From Pseudomonas lalucatii (lineage in GTDB: Bacteria > Pseudomonadota > Gammaproteobacteria > Pseudomonadales > Pseudomonadaceae): a DNA stretch of 64,000 bases. Shown here piece by piece: positions 47,683-56,156 of this stretch (its first letter is position 1; the number at the start of each line of letters is the position of its first letter). The notes below the pieces were generated by a model. The model saw only the letters and a program-made list of their open reading frames with translations, was not told the origin of the DNA and did not search any database. The DNA lies in the NCBI RefSeq assembly GCF_018398425.1, contig NZ_JADPMV010000001.1, positions 2,826,754 through 2,890,753 of the forward strand, written 5' to 3'. Made by a program: the position numbers and the translations under genes.

Positions 47683-49521
47683 TCAGCCGTCGAGCATCGC
47701 CTTGTTGCGCACCGCGCCCTTGTCGGCGCTGGTGGCCAGCAGGGCGTAGGCCTTGAGCGCGGTGGTGACCTTGCGCGGGCGCGCCTCCACCGGCTTCCAG
47801 CCCTTCTTGTCCTGGGCGTGGCGGCGGTGGGACAGTTCTTCATCGCTGACCAGCAGGTTGATGCTGCGGTTGTGGATGTCGATCTTCACCTTGTCGCCTT
47901 CCTGCACCAGGCCGATGGCACCGCCGGCGGCGGCCTCCGGCGAGGCATGACCGATGGACAGGCCCGAGGTGCCGCCGGAGAAGCGGCCGTCGGTGAGCAG
48001 CGCGCAGGCCTTGCCCAGGCCCTTGGACTTCAGGTAGCTGGTGGGGTAGAGCATCTCCTGCATGCCCGGGCCGCCCTTCGGCCCTTCGTAGCGGATGATG
48101 ACGATGTCGCCGGCCTTGACCTCGTCGGCGAGGATGCCGCGCACGGCACTTTCCTGGCTCTCGTAGATCTTCGCCGTGCCCTCGAACTCGAGGATCGACT
48201 CGTCGACCCCGGCGGTCTTCACCACGCAGCCGTCCAGGGCGATGTTGCCGTAGAGCACGGCCAGGCCGCCTTCCTGGGAGTAGGCGTGCTCGACGCTGCG
48301 GATGCAGCCGTTCTCGCGGTCGTCGTCGAGGCTGTCCCAGCGGGTGCTCTGGCTGAACGCGGTCTGGGTCGGGATGCCGGCCGGGCCCGCCTTGAAGAAG
48401 CGGTGCACGGCCTCGTCCTGGGTCTGGGTGATGTCCCACTCGGCGATGGCGTCGGCCATGCTCGGGCTGTGCACGGTGGCCACGTCGGTGTGCAGCAGGC
48501 CGCCGCGGGCCAGCTCGCCGAGGATGCCGAAGACCCCCCCCGCTCTATGGACGTCTTCCATATGGTACTTCTGGATGTTCGGCGCCACCTTGCACAGCTG
48601 CGGCACCAGGCGCGACAGGCGGTCGATGTCCTTCAGGTCGAAGTCGATCTCGGCCTCCTGGGCGGCGGCCAGCAGGTGCAGGATGGTGTTGGTCGAGCCG
48701 CCCATGGCGATGTCCAGCATCATGGCGTTTTCGAACGCCTTGAAGTTGGCGATGTTGCGCGGCAGCACCGAGTCGTCGTTCTCGCCGTAGTAGCGCTGGC
48801 ACAGCTCCACCGCCAGGCGCCCGGCGCGCAGGAACAGCTGTTCGCGATCGCTGTGGGTGGCCAGGGTCGAACCGTTGCCCGGCAGGGACAGGCCCAGGGC
48901 CTCGGTCAGGCAGTTCATCGAGTTGGCGGTGAACATGCCGGAGCAGCTGCCGCAGGTCGGGCAGGCGCTGCGCTCGTACTCGGCGACCTTCTCGTCGCTG
49001 GCGCTGTCGTCGGCGGCCACCACCATGGCGTCGACCAGGTCCAGGCCGTGGCTGGCCAGCTTGGTCTTGCCGGCTTCCATGGGGCCGCCGGAGACGAACA
49101 CCACCGGGATGTTCAGGCGCAGGGCGGCCATCAGCATGCCGGGGGTGATCTTGTCGCAGTTGCTGATGCAGACGATGGCGTCGGCGCAGTGGGCGTTGAC
49201 CATGTACTCCACCGAGTCGGCGATGATCTCGCGCGAGGGCAGGGAATAGAGCATGCCGTCATGGCCCATGGCGATGCCGTCGTCCACCGCGATGGTGTTG
49301 AATTCCTTGGCCACGCCGCCGGCCTTCTCGATCTCGCGGGCGACCAGCTGGCCCATGTCCTTGAGGTGCACATGGCCGGGGACGAACTGGGTGAAGGAGT
49401 TGGCGATGGCGATGATCGGCTTCTTGAAGTCCTCGTCCTTCATCCCGGTGGCGCGCCACAGGGCACGGGCGCCGGCCATGTTGCGGCCGTGGGTGGAGGT
49501 TTTCGAGCGGTAATCGGGCAT
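47683..49521 (-). CDS. ilvD: Dihydroxy-acid dehydratase IlvD
   Basis: A 612-residue iron-sulfur dehydratase of valine, leucine and isoleucine synthesis. Cluster cysteines occur in [12 protein letters not shown] and [34 protein letters not shown] and DGRFSGG hold the conserved active-site serine region. Length matches the E. coli type. The 237-base gap upstream contains a minus-strand TAGAAT at 49716-49721 that may be its -10 box, and no gene. Confidence 0.97.
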   Translation of the reverse strand: MPDYRSKTSTHGRNMAGARALWRATGMKDEDFKKPIIAIANSFTQFVPGHVHLKDMGQLVAREIEKAGGVAKEFNTIAVDDGIAMGHDGMLYSLPSREIIADSVEYMVNAHCADAIVCISNCDKITPGMLMAALRLNIPVVFVSGGPMEAGKTKLASHGLDLVDAMVVAADDSASDEKVAEYERSACPTCGSCSGMFTANSMNCLTEALGLSLPGNGSTLATHSDREQLFLRAGRLAVELCQRYYGENDDSVLPRNIANFKAFENAMMLDIAMGGSTNTILHLLAAAQEAEIDFDLKDIDRLSRLVPQLCKVAPNIQKYHMEDVHRAGGVFGILGELARGGLLHTDVATVHSPSMADAIAEWDITQTQDEAVHRFFKAGPAGIPTQTAFSQSTRWDSLDDDRENGCIRSVEHAYSQEGGLAVLYGNIALDGCVVKTAGVDESILEFEGTAKIYESQESAVRGILADEVKAGDIVIIRYEGPKGGPGMQEMLYPTSYLKSKGLGKACALLTDGRFSGGTSGLSIGHASPEAAAGGAIGLVQEGDKVKIDIHNRSINLLVSDEELSHRRHAQDKKGWKPVEARPRKVTTALKAYALLATSADKGAVRNKAMLDG

Positions 49522-49758
49522 GGCGGTAGGTCCTGCGAAGGCTGGTCAGGTCAGGGGGGCGAGGCCCGCTGATTAGTACGTATGGTGAGCGCGATGGGCG
49601 CCGCTGGCAAACGGTAGTGGGCGTCTGCGAGGGGCTGGGGCCATTTGGCTACGCGGGATCGCCGCTGGCTCGGCCGGGGCTCTTGAGTCCGCCTGGGTTG
49701 GGGCAGGTAGGCGCGATTCTAATCCCAGGCGGCGCACCGGCGAAAGCGCGAACCGATG

Positions 49759-50622
49759 TCAGGCCGGCTCGATCAGTTCGATGCCGCGCAGGCGCTCGGC
49801 GCGGCGGCGCAGCAGCTCGATGGTCACCAGCAGGGCGATGGACACCAGGATCAGCAGGGTGGCGATGGCCAGGATGCTCGGGTTGATCTGCTCGCGCAGG
49901 CCCGAGAACATCTGCCGCGGGATGGTGCGCTGCTGCGGGCCGGCCATGAACAGGATCACCACCACCTCGTCGAAGGAGGTGATGAAGGCGAACAGGGCGC
50001 CGGAGATCACCCCCGGGCGGATCAGCGGCATGATGATGTCGAAGAACACCCGCAGCGGCGTGGCGCCCAGGTTGAGGGCGGCGCGCACCAGGCTGTAGTC
50101 GAAGCCGGTGAGGGTGGCGGTGACGGTGATGATCACGAAGGGCGTGCCGAGGGCCGCGTGGGCGAGTATCACCCCCAGGTAGGTGCCGGCCAGGCCCAGG
50201 TCGGCGTAGAAGAAGAACATGCCGGCGGCGGTGATGATCAGCGGCACGATCATCGGCGACAGCAGCAGGGCGGTGATTAGGCGGCGCTGGGGCATGTCGT
50301 CGCGGGCCAGGCCGACCGCGGCGCAGGTGCCCAGGGTGGTGGCGATCAGGGTGGCGAAGACGCCGATGAAGAAGCTGTTCTGGATCGCCAGGATCCACTT
50401 CGGGTCCTCGAAGATCTGCTCGTACCAGCGCAGCGAGTAGGCCGCCGGGTCCAGGCGCAGCATGCCCTCGGTGAAGCTGAAGAAGGGCTCGACGTTGAAC
50501 GACAGCGGCACTATGACCAGGATCGGCAGGATCAGGAACAGCAGCACCAGCCAGGAGCTGGTCTGCAGCAGCCAGGCGCCGAGGCGGTGCCAGAAGCCGA
50601 AGTAGGCGGGAATCTTGCTCAT
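49759..50622 (-). CDS. Polyamine-type ABC permease (PotI/YdcV-like)
   Basis: A 287-residue inner-membrane permease with about six helices. The EAA loop is RAALNLGATPLRVFFDIIMP. It is the last gene of a four-gene minus-strand transporter operon, 13 bases after the larger permease. The family is that of polyamine and related cation/opine transporters. The actual substrate is unknown. Confidence 0.9.
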   Translation of the reverse strand: MSKIPAYFGFWHRLGAWLLQTSSWLVLLFLILPILVIVPLSFNVEPFFSFTEGMLRLDPAAYSLRWYEQIFEDPKWILAIQNSFFIGVFATLIATTLGTCAAVGLARDDMPQRRLITALLLSPMIVPLIITAAGMFFFYADLGLAGTYLGVILAHAALGTPFVIITVTATLTGFDYSLVRAALNLGATPLRVFFDIIMPLIRPGVISGALFAFITSFDEVVVILFMAGPQQRTIPRQMFSGLREQINPSILAIATLLILVSIALLVTIELLRRRAERLRGIELIEPA

Positions 50623-50635
50623 CGGTGTTCTGCTC

Positions 50636-51868
50636 CTAGCCCAGCTTGATATTGCTGGCGCCGACGAAACGGTCGTACAGCCAGTACAGCACCAGGATCA
50701 GCCCCAGCAGCAGCGAGCCGAGGGCGGCGGCCAGTTCCCAATTGTTCGAGCGCTGCATGTGGAAGGCGATGATGTTGCTGATCATCTGCCCGTCGGTGCC
50801 GCCGACCAGCGCCGGGGTGATGTAGTAGCCGACCGAGATGATGAACACCAGCAGGGCGCCGGCGCTGAGTCCCGGCAGGGTCATCGGGAAGTAGATGCGC
50901 AGGAAGGCCGGGATCGGCTTGGCGCCGAGGGACATGGCGGCGCGCAGGTAGCTGGGGTCGATGCCGCGCATCACGCTGTACAGCGGCAGGATCATGAACG
51001 GCAGGAGGATATGGGTCATGGCCACGACTGTGGCGAACGAGGTGTAGAGCATCTCGAAGGGCTCGCCGATCAGCCCGCTGCCGAGCAGGAAGGAGTTGAT
51101 CACCCCGTTGGTCTGCAGCAGCGCGATCCAGGCCGTGGTGCGTACCAGCAGCGAGGTCCAGAACGGCAGCAGGACCATCACCAGCAGCAGGTTGGCACGG
51201 TTCTCCGGCAGGCCGGACAGGTAGTAGGCCAGGGGGTAGCCGAGCAGGGCGCAGAGCAGGGTGATGACCAGCGCCATGTTCAGGGTCTTGGTGTAGAGCT
51301 GCAGGTAGATCTGGGTGTCCTCGCGCACCTGGATGCCCTGTTCGGGGTGCAGCTCCAGGTCCAGGGCGGTCAGGTAGTAGTCGTAGGTGTAGCGCTGGCC
51401 GGCGCGCTGGATGGCGAACCACAGCGCCGGTTTCTGCCAGTTGCGGTGGGCCTCGAGCACCGTCTCGGCGCCCTGGCTGGCCAATTGCGCCTCGTCCAGC
51501 CGGCGCACCTTGCGCGCGGTGGACTTGACCACGCTGGACATGCCGGCATAGGCGCGGTTGATTTCCTCGGCCAGCTTGCCGGACAGGCGCTGTTCGGCCA
51601 GGCCCTGCAGCTCGACGGCGAACACGCCGAAGGTCTGCCGGTCGGGGGTGGTCTTGCCGTCCCAGCGCTCGAGCTCGGCCAGGGTCAGCGGAATCAGTTC
51701 GGCCACCGTCGGGTGGTGCACGCTGCGCCACAGCATGCTGCCGATGGGGGCGACGAAGGTCAGCAGGATGAAGGCCAACAGCGGTACGACGAACAGGAAG
51801 GCGGTGATGCGCTTCTTGCGCCGGGCGCTGGCGGCCTGGCCGGCTTCGGTGGTGGTCAGGGCAGTCAA
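50636..51868 (-). CDS. Polyamine-type ABC permease with large periplasmic insertion (PotH-like)
   Basis: A 410-residue permease, about 100 residues longer than SpuG. After the first helix (about 24-44) there is a soluble stretch to about residue 195 (including ERWDGKTTPDRQTFGVF and RDTQIYLQLYTKTL-like sequence) before the remaining helices. EAA loop RAAMSLGAKPIPAFLRIYFP. A TTG start at 51868 (peptide begins MTALTTTEAGQ) after a GGAG site is proposed. Longer frames lack family support. It shares the operon with the other permease, receptor and ATPase. Confidence 0.86.
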   Translation of the reverse strand: MTALTTTEAGQAASARRKKRITAFLFVVPLLAFILLTFVAPIGSMLWRSVHHPTVAELIPLTLAELERWDGKTTPDRQTFGVFAVELQGLAEQRLSGKLAEEINRAYAGMSSVVKSTARKVRRLDEAQLASQGAETVLEAHRNWQKPALWFAIQRAGQRYTYDYYLTALDLELHPEQGIQVREDTQIYLQLYTKTLNMALVITLLCALLGYPLAYYLSGLPENRANLLLVMVLLPFWTSLLVRTTAWIALLQTNGVINSFLLGSGLIGEPFEMLYTSFATVVAMTHILLPFMILPLYSVMRGIDPSYLRAAMSLGAKPIPAFLRIYFPMTLPGLSAGALLVFIISVGYYITPALVGGTDGQMISNIIAFHMQRSNNWELAAALGSLLLGLILVLYWLYDRFVGASNIKLG

Positions 51869-51885
51869 GGCATGGCTCCGTGTAG

Positions 51886-51964
51886 GGTGGGTTAGCCGAA
51901 GGCGTAACCCACCGACCGGTGGTAGCAACGCTGCTGGGTTACGCCGCTATGCGGCTAACCCAGC
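51886..51964. repeat. Tandem pair of GGGTTA/TAACCC palindromes
   Basis: Two hairpins in the 104-base gap between the receptor and permease genes. First: GGTGGGTTA 51886-51894 with TAACCCACC 51905-51913. Second: GCTGGGTTA 51933-51941 with TAACCCAGC 51956-51964, plus an inner GCCGC/GCGGC stem. The shared TGGGTTA core and paired arrangement resemble the dispersed intergenic palindromes of pseudomonads. Confidence 0.65.
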
Positions 51965-51972
51965 CTGCGGAT

Positions 51973-53046
51973 TTACTTGAGCAGCCACTCGTTGAACTTC
52001 TCGCCGAGGGACTCGCCGTAGTCGGCCCAGAACTCCGAGCCGGCCTGGATGCCCTTGTCCAGGTGGGCGGTCGGCAGGTGCGGCGCGGCGCTCTGGTCGG
52101 CCAGCGGCATGGAGGACTTGCGGGTCGGGCCGTAGGCCACGTCCGGCATGCCCGCCAGCGGCTTGGAACCGGTGGCGTAGGCAATGAACTTCTGCGCCAG
52201 CTCCTTTTTCGGCGAGCCCTTGACGATGGCCCAGGCGTCGAGGTCGTAGACGTGGCCGTCCCAGACGATCTCGAAGGGTTTGCCTTCCTGGCGGATGGCG
52301 TCGTAGAAACGCCCGTTGGCCGACTGCACCAGCACCGCGCCGCCGTCGTTGAGCAGTTGCGGGGCTTGCGACCAGGAGTCGAACCAGACGATGTCGTTCT
52401 TGATCGTGGCCAGCTTGTCCAGGGCGCGCTGTTGGCCTTCCGGGGTGGCCAGCACTTCGTAGACCTCCTCAGGCGTCACGCCGTCGGCCAGCAGGGCCCA
52501 CTCCATGTTGACCTGGGGGCGCTTGCGCATGGCGCGCTTGCCGGGGATCTTCTTGGTGTCGAAGAAGTCGCCGATGGTCGCCGCCTTGGTGCCGCCGATG
52601 GTGTTCTGGTTGTAGGCGAACACCACCGACCAGACGATGTTGCCGATGGCGCATTCGCTGGCCAGGGCCTCGGGGATGAAGTCCTGCGCGGCCGGGGTGC
52701 CGTCGATGCCCGGCGGCAGAATGTCCCGCGGGATGCTCTCCAGCAGGCCTTCGGAGCAGGCGCGCTCGAGGTCGATCACCTCGAAGTCGACCACGTCCCA
52801 CTGGATGTTGCCGGACTCGACCTGAGCCTTGATCTCGGCCACGCCACCGGAATAGTCCTCGAACAGCACCTTGACCCCGGTGTCCTTCTGGAAGGGGTCG
52901 ATCACGTGTTTCTTCTGCGCCGCGCCGTAGGCGCCGCCCCAGGACACCACGGTCAGGCTGTCCTCGGCGCTGGCGGCGAAGGACGCCGTGCCCAGCGCCG
53001 CGGCCAGGGCGAATGCGGAAAAGCGGGTAGTCAGTGATCTAGCCAT
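51973..53046 (-). CDS. Periplasmic polyamine/opine-type binding protein
   Basis: A 357-residue receptor. Signal peptide ends near FAASAEDS. The N-terminal SLTVVSWGGAYGAAQKKHV and YSGGVAEIKAQVESGNIQWD differ from the YNWSDY type of SpuD/E and match the PotD-like group often paired with YdcTUV-type transporters. Binding residue pattern NGRFYDAIRQEGKPFEIVW. The ligand may be a polyamine, amino-acid derivative or opine. Confidence 0.86.
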   Translation of the reverse strand: MARSLTTRFSAFALAAALGTASFAASAEDSLTVVSWGGAYGAAQKKHVIDPFQKDTGVKVLFEDYSGGVAEIKAQVESGNIQWDVVDFEVIDLERACSEGLLESIPRDILPPGIDGTPAAQDFIPEALASECAIGNIVWSVVFAYNQNTIGGTKAATIGDFFDTKKIPGKRAMRKRPQVNMEWALLADGVTPEEVYEVLATPEGQQRALDKLATIKNDIVWFDSWSQAPQLLNDGGAVLVQSANGRFYDAIRQEGKPFEIVWDGHVYDLDAWAIVKGSPKKELAQKFIAYATGSKPLAGMPDVAYGPTRKSSMPLADQSAAPHLPTAHLDKGIQAGSEFWADYGESLGEKFNEWLLK

Positions 53047-53076
53047 TGCTGTGCTCCATTGCCTGTTGTTGTGTGC

Positions 53077-54195
53077 TCAGGGCGCCGCCGACACGGCGGG
53101 GCGATCCAGGGCCTGGCTGTCCTGCGGCAGCCAGGCCAGGGCGACCTCGTCCTTGGCGCTGAGTTGCGGGGCTGAACTGTCGTTCAGGTTCTTGACTACC
53201 AGCTCGGTGCCGTCGGCGGTCTCGAAGTGGTAGCGGATGTATTCGCCGACATAGTGGCGGGTGATGAAGCGCGCCTTGACCTGGTTGCCGGCGCTGCCGA
53301 GGCGGTCGGTGAAGGTCAGCTTCTCCGGGCGCACCGACACCATGGTGGGCAGGCCGACCTCGGTGCAGTTGGCCTTCAGGGTGTCGACCTTGGAGCCGTC
53401 CTCCAGGCGCACGCCGACCGTGTCGCTGCCGACCGTCTCGATCACCCCCTTGAGCTTGTTGCTCTCGCCGATGAAGTCGGCGACGAACAGGTTGGCCGGG
53501 CGCTCGTAGAGCACGTCGGGCGGCGCGCACTGCTGAACGATGCCGTTCTCGAACACGGCGATGCGGTCGCTCATGGTCAGGGCTTCGGTCTGGTCGTGGG
53601 TCACGTAGATCACGGTGAAGCCGAGCTGCTCGTGCAGGCGCTTGATCTCGAACTGCATCTGCTCGCGCAACTTCTTGTCCAGGGCGCCGAGGGGCTCGTC
53701 CATCAGCACGATGTCCGGGGCGAAGATCAGCGCCCGGGCCAGGGCCACGCGCTGGCGCTGGCCGCCGGACAGCTGGCCGGGGTAACGGCCGCCGAAGTCC
53801 TGCAGCTCCACCAGGGCCAGGTACTCCTCGACCTTGGCGCGGATCTGCTCCTTGGGTTGCTTGCGGATCTTCAGCGGGTAGGCGAGGTTCTCGCGCAGGG
53901 TCATGTGCGGGAACAGCGCGTACTGCTGGAACACCATGCCGATGTTGCGCTGGTAGGGCGCGATGCTGGTGACCGAGCGGCCGTTGATCAGGATCTCGCC
54001 GCTGGTCACGTCCTCGAAGCCGGCGAGCATCATCAGGCAGGTGGTCTTGCCCGAGCCGGAGGGGCCGAGCAGGGTGATGAACTCACCCTGGGCTACTTCC
54101 AGGTTGAAGTCCTTGACCACCAGGGTCTTGTGGTCGTAGGTCTTCTTCACGTTGCTGAACTGCAGGAACGGTTTGCCCCCAGCCTGATCCGCCAT
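53077..54195 (-). CDS. Polyamine-type ABC transporter ATPase (PotA-like)
   Basis: A 372-residue ATPase. Walker A GPSGSGKTT, Q-loop VFQQYALFPHM, signature LSGGQRQRVALARAL, Walker B IVLMDEPLGALD, switch His in VTHDQTEA, then a TOBE-like C-terminal domain. The start at 54195 was chosen because GGGAGGGAT lies directly ahead; longer frames run into the regulatory region. First gene of the four-gene operon. Confidence 0.92.
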   Translation of the reverse strand: MADQAGGKPFLQFSNVKKTYDHKTLVVKDFNLEVAQGEFITLLGPSGSGKTTCLMMLAGFEDVTSGEILINGRSVTSIAPYQRNIGMVFQQYALFPHMTLRENLAYPLKIRKQPKEQIRAKVEEYLALVELQDFGGRYPGQLSGGQRQRVALARALIFAPDIVLMDEPLGALDKKLREQMQFEIKRLHEQLGFTVIYVTHDQTEALTMSDRIAVFENGIVQQCAPPDVLYERPANLFVADFIGESNKLKGVIETVGSDTVGVRLEDGSKVDTLKANCTEVGLPTMVSVRPEKLTFTDRLGSAGNQVKARFITRHYVGEYIRYHFETADGTELVVKNLNDSSAPQLSAKDEVALAWLPQDSQALDRPAVSAAP

Positions 54196-54291
54196 ATCCC
54201 TCCCCAGCCTCCGATCAAAACAGGCATCCGGCTCGTGGCCCTGGCCTGACCTCATGATTCGACCAACCGTTCTCGATTGTTACGAACAGTC

Positions 54292-54305
54292 GTTATGGAC
54301 ATAAC
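54292..54305. promoter_or_regulatory. Palindrome GTTATG-GA-CATAAC upstream of the ABC operon
   Basis: A perfect 6-bp inverted repeat about 97 bases ahead of the ATPase start, in a short AT-rich patch (54275-54325). It is a plausible operator for the operon or the divergent genes. No promoter hexamers could be placed with confidence. Confidence 0.35.
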
Positions 54306-54860
54306 TAAAAGCAATAAGTACGCCAGTCCCAGAGAGGCCCCCGCGACGGCTCTATCGCCTCAACCAAGCCTAGTTCAGCCTGTGCATTGTGCGAGGGGAT
54401 GGGCAGTGCGGTAACGCCGGGGGCACCGGACGACACGCTTTCGGATAGTGCGGTGGCCAGTTCGCCGGCTGTGCGGGGTTCGGTTTCGGTGCGGGGGCGA
54501 TGGCGGTGCTCCCGAGGCGTTCCTGTCGCGGGCCGAGGCCGGCAGTGGGGTGAGCCCGCCGGAAACATGGAGGTGGTCGGCGCCGCGGTCTGCACGCCGC
54601 CGCGAGCGCTGGCCAGGTTGCCGGCCAGCGGCGCCTGGGAGACCATCCGGTCCGGAGGACCAAGGCCCGGGCGGCCGTCGCCTTGGTTACCATTACGAAT
54701 CGGTGGGTATCAGCCAGCCGGCCTGCTCGCACAGCTTCGGCTTTCAGTGCAGCTTATGGCGCGCGGTACCCTGGCTGCTGCTGGTCGAGTCGAGCCGGCG
54801 CCCGGAAACCCGAGGCCGGCCGCTCCCGCTCACAGTCGCGCCGCGGCCAGGGCGCGCACC
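54305..54860 (-). pseudogene. Possible decayed divergent regulator (LysR-like remnants), otherwise non-coding
   Basis: No intact gene is found between 54196 and 54872 (677 bases). On the minus strand, short stretches look like pieces of a LysR effector domain: ARGGVQTAAPTTSMFPAG (about 54520-54590) and GAPGVTALPIPSHNAQAEL (about 54350-54410), in one frame but with a shortened middle and no recognisable helix-turn-helix. Upstream frames are interrupted by stops. A divergent regulator would be the normal neighbour of the flavoprotein gene. The resemblance is weak and could be chance. Confidence 0.22.
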
Positions 54861-54872
54861 AAGGACTTCGGC

Positions 54873-56108
54873 ATGAACTGCGACACCATCGTTCTGGGCG
54901 CCGGCATCATCGGCGTGTGCACCGCCCTGCACTTGCAGGCCCGCGGCCAGCGGGTGAGCCTGGTCGACATCAAGGCGCCGGGCGAGGGCACCAGCTTCGG
55001 CAACGCCGGGTTGATCGAGCGCTCCAGTGTGGTGCCCTACGCCTTTCCCCGGGAGTTCTGGCGCCTGTTGCGCTACGGCCTGAACCGCCAGTCGGACGTG
55101 CGTTACAGCCCGCGCCACCTGCCCCAGGCGGTGCCCTGGCTGCTCAGCTACTGGCGGCACTCGGCGCCCGAGCCCCTGGCGGCGGCGGCCCGGGCGATGC
55201 GGCCACTGATCGAGCGCTGCGTGCTGGAGCACGACGCCCTGGTCGAACAGGCCGGGCTGGGACACTTGATCCGCGCCGATGGCTGGATCGAGATATTCCG
55301 CTGCCCGCGGGCCCTGCAGCGTGCCCGGCAGGAGGCCCGCGCCAGGAGCGTCTATGGCCTGCACTTCGAGCTGCTCGATGCCGCGCAGTTGCGCGCCCGC
55401 GAGCCAGGCCTGTCCGAGGCGGTGTGCGGCGGCGTGCACTGGCTGGACCCGAAGACGGTCCGCGACCCCGGCAGCCTGGTCAAGGGCTATGCGGCCCTGT
55501 TCGCCTCGCGCGGTGGCCAGGTGCTGGAGGGCGATGCCCGCTCGCTGCAGGCGACGTCGCCGGGCTGGCAGGTGATGACCGCCCAGGGGGCGCTGAGCGC
55601 GGCGCAGGCGGTGATCGCCCTGGGTCCGGAGTCCGACGCGCTGTTGCGGCCATTGGGCTACCGCATTCCCCTGGGCATCAAGCGCGGTTACCACATGCAC
55701 TACGCGGCCGCCCGCGAGCTCAGGCACGCGCTGTGCGACAGCCGGGGCGGCTACGTGCTGGCGCCCATGGACCGCGGCATACGCCTGACCACCGGCATCG
55801 AGTTCGCCGCCGCCGATGCGCCGGCCAACGAGATCCAGCTGCGCCGTGCCGAGGCCCTGGCCCGGCGGCTGTTTCCCCTGGGCGAGCGCCTCGATGCGCA
55901 GCCCTGGCTGGGCCGGCGGCCCTGCCTGCCGGACATGCTGCCGGTCATGGGCCCCGCGCCGCGCCATCCGGGGCTATGGTTCAATTTCGGCCATGCCCAC
56001 CACGGCCTGACCCTGGGGCCGGTCAGCGGCCGGCTGCTGGCCGAGCTGATCACCGGCGAGCGGCCCTTTACCGATCCGGCGCCCTACGGCGCCGAACGCT
56101 TCGCCTAG
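54873..56108 (+). CDS. FAD-dependent D-amino-acid dehydrogenase-like oxidoreductase
   Basis: A 411-residue DAO-fold flavoprotein. The N-terminal Rossmann motif is IVLGAGIIGVCTALHLQARG. GTSFGNAGLIERSSVVP and the C-terminal GLWFNFGHAHHGLTLGPVSG are typical of the DadA-like group. AAGGAC precedes the ATG. It is divergent from the polyamine-type ABC operon, so it may oxidise the imported amine or amino acid, but the substrate is not determined. Confidence 0.87.
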   Translation: MNCDTIVLGAGIIGVCTALHLQARGQRVSLVDIKAPGEGTSFGNAGLIERSSVVPYAFPREFWRLLRYGLNRQSDVRYSPRHLPQAVPWLLSYWRHSAPEPLAAAARAMRPLIERCVLEHDALVEQAGLGHLIRADGWIEIFRCPRALQRARQEARARSVYGLHFELLDAAQLRAREPGLSEAVCGGVHWLDPKTVRDPGSLVKGYAALFASRGGQVLEGDARSLQATSPGWQVMTAQGALSAAQAVIALGPESDALLRPLGYRIPLGIKRGYHMHYAAARELRHALCDSRGGYVLAPMDRGIRLTTGIEFAAADAPANEIQLRRAEALARRLFPLGERLDAQPWLGRRPCLPDMLPVMGPAPRHPGLWFNFGHAHHGLTLGPVSGRLLAELITGERPFTDPAPYGAERFA

Positions 56109-56127
56109 CGCAAGGCGCGCGGAGGCC

Positions 56128-56155
56128 CCGCGGCCCGTGCAGGCGCGGGCCGCGG
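56128..56155. terminator. GC-rich hairpin between converging flavoprotein and rlmI genes
   Basis: A perfect 10-bp stem (CCGCGGCCCG with CGGGCCGCGG) and an 8-base loop fill the 48-base gap. No T tract, so it may act in 3'-end protection or rho-aided termination. Confidence 0.5.
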
Positions 56156-56156
56156 C

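Noticed and set aside
49689..49732. CCGCCTGGG / CCCAGGCGG inverted repeat near the ilvD upstream region
   Set aside because: The arms are 26 bases apart with no further pairing and do not align with transcription signals enough to support a function. It may be chance in GC-rich DNA.
54387..54872. N-terminal extension of the DadA-like flavoprotein
   Set aside because: The in-frame upstream stretch is low-complexity Arg/Ala/Pro text. The Rossmann motif begins right after the ATG at 54873, the usual start for this fold.
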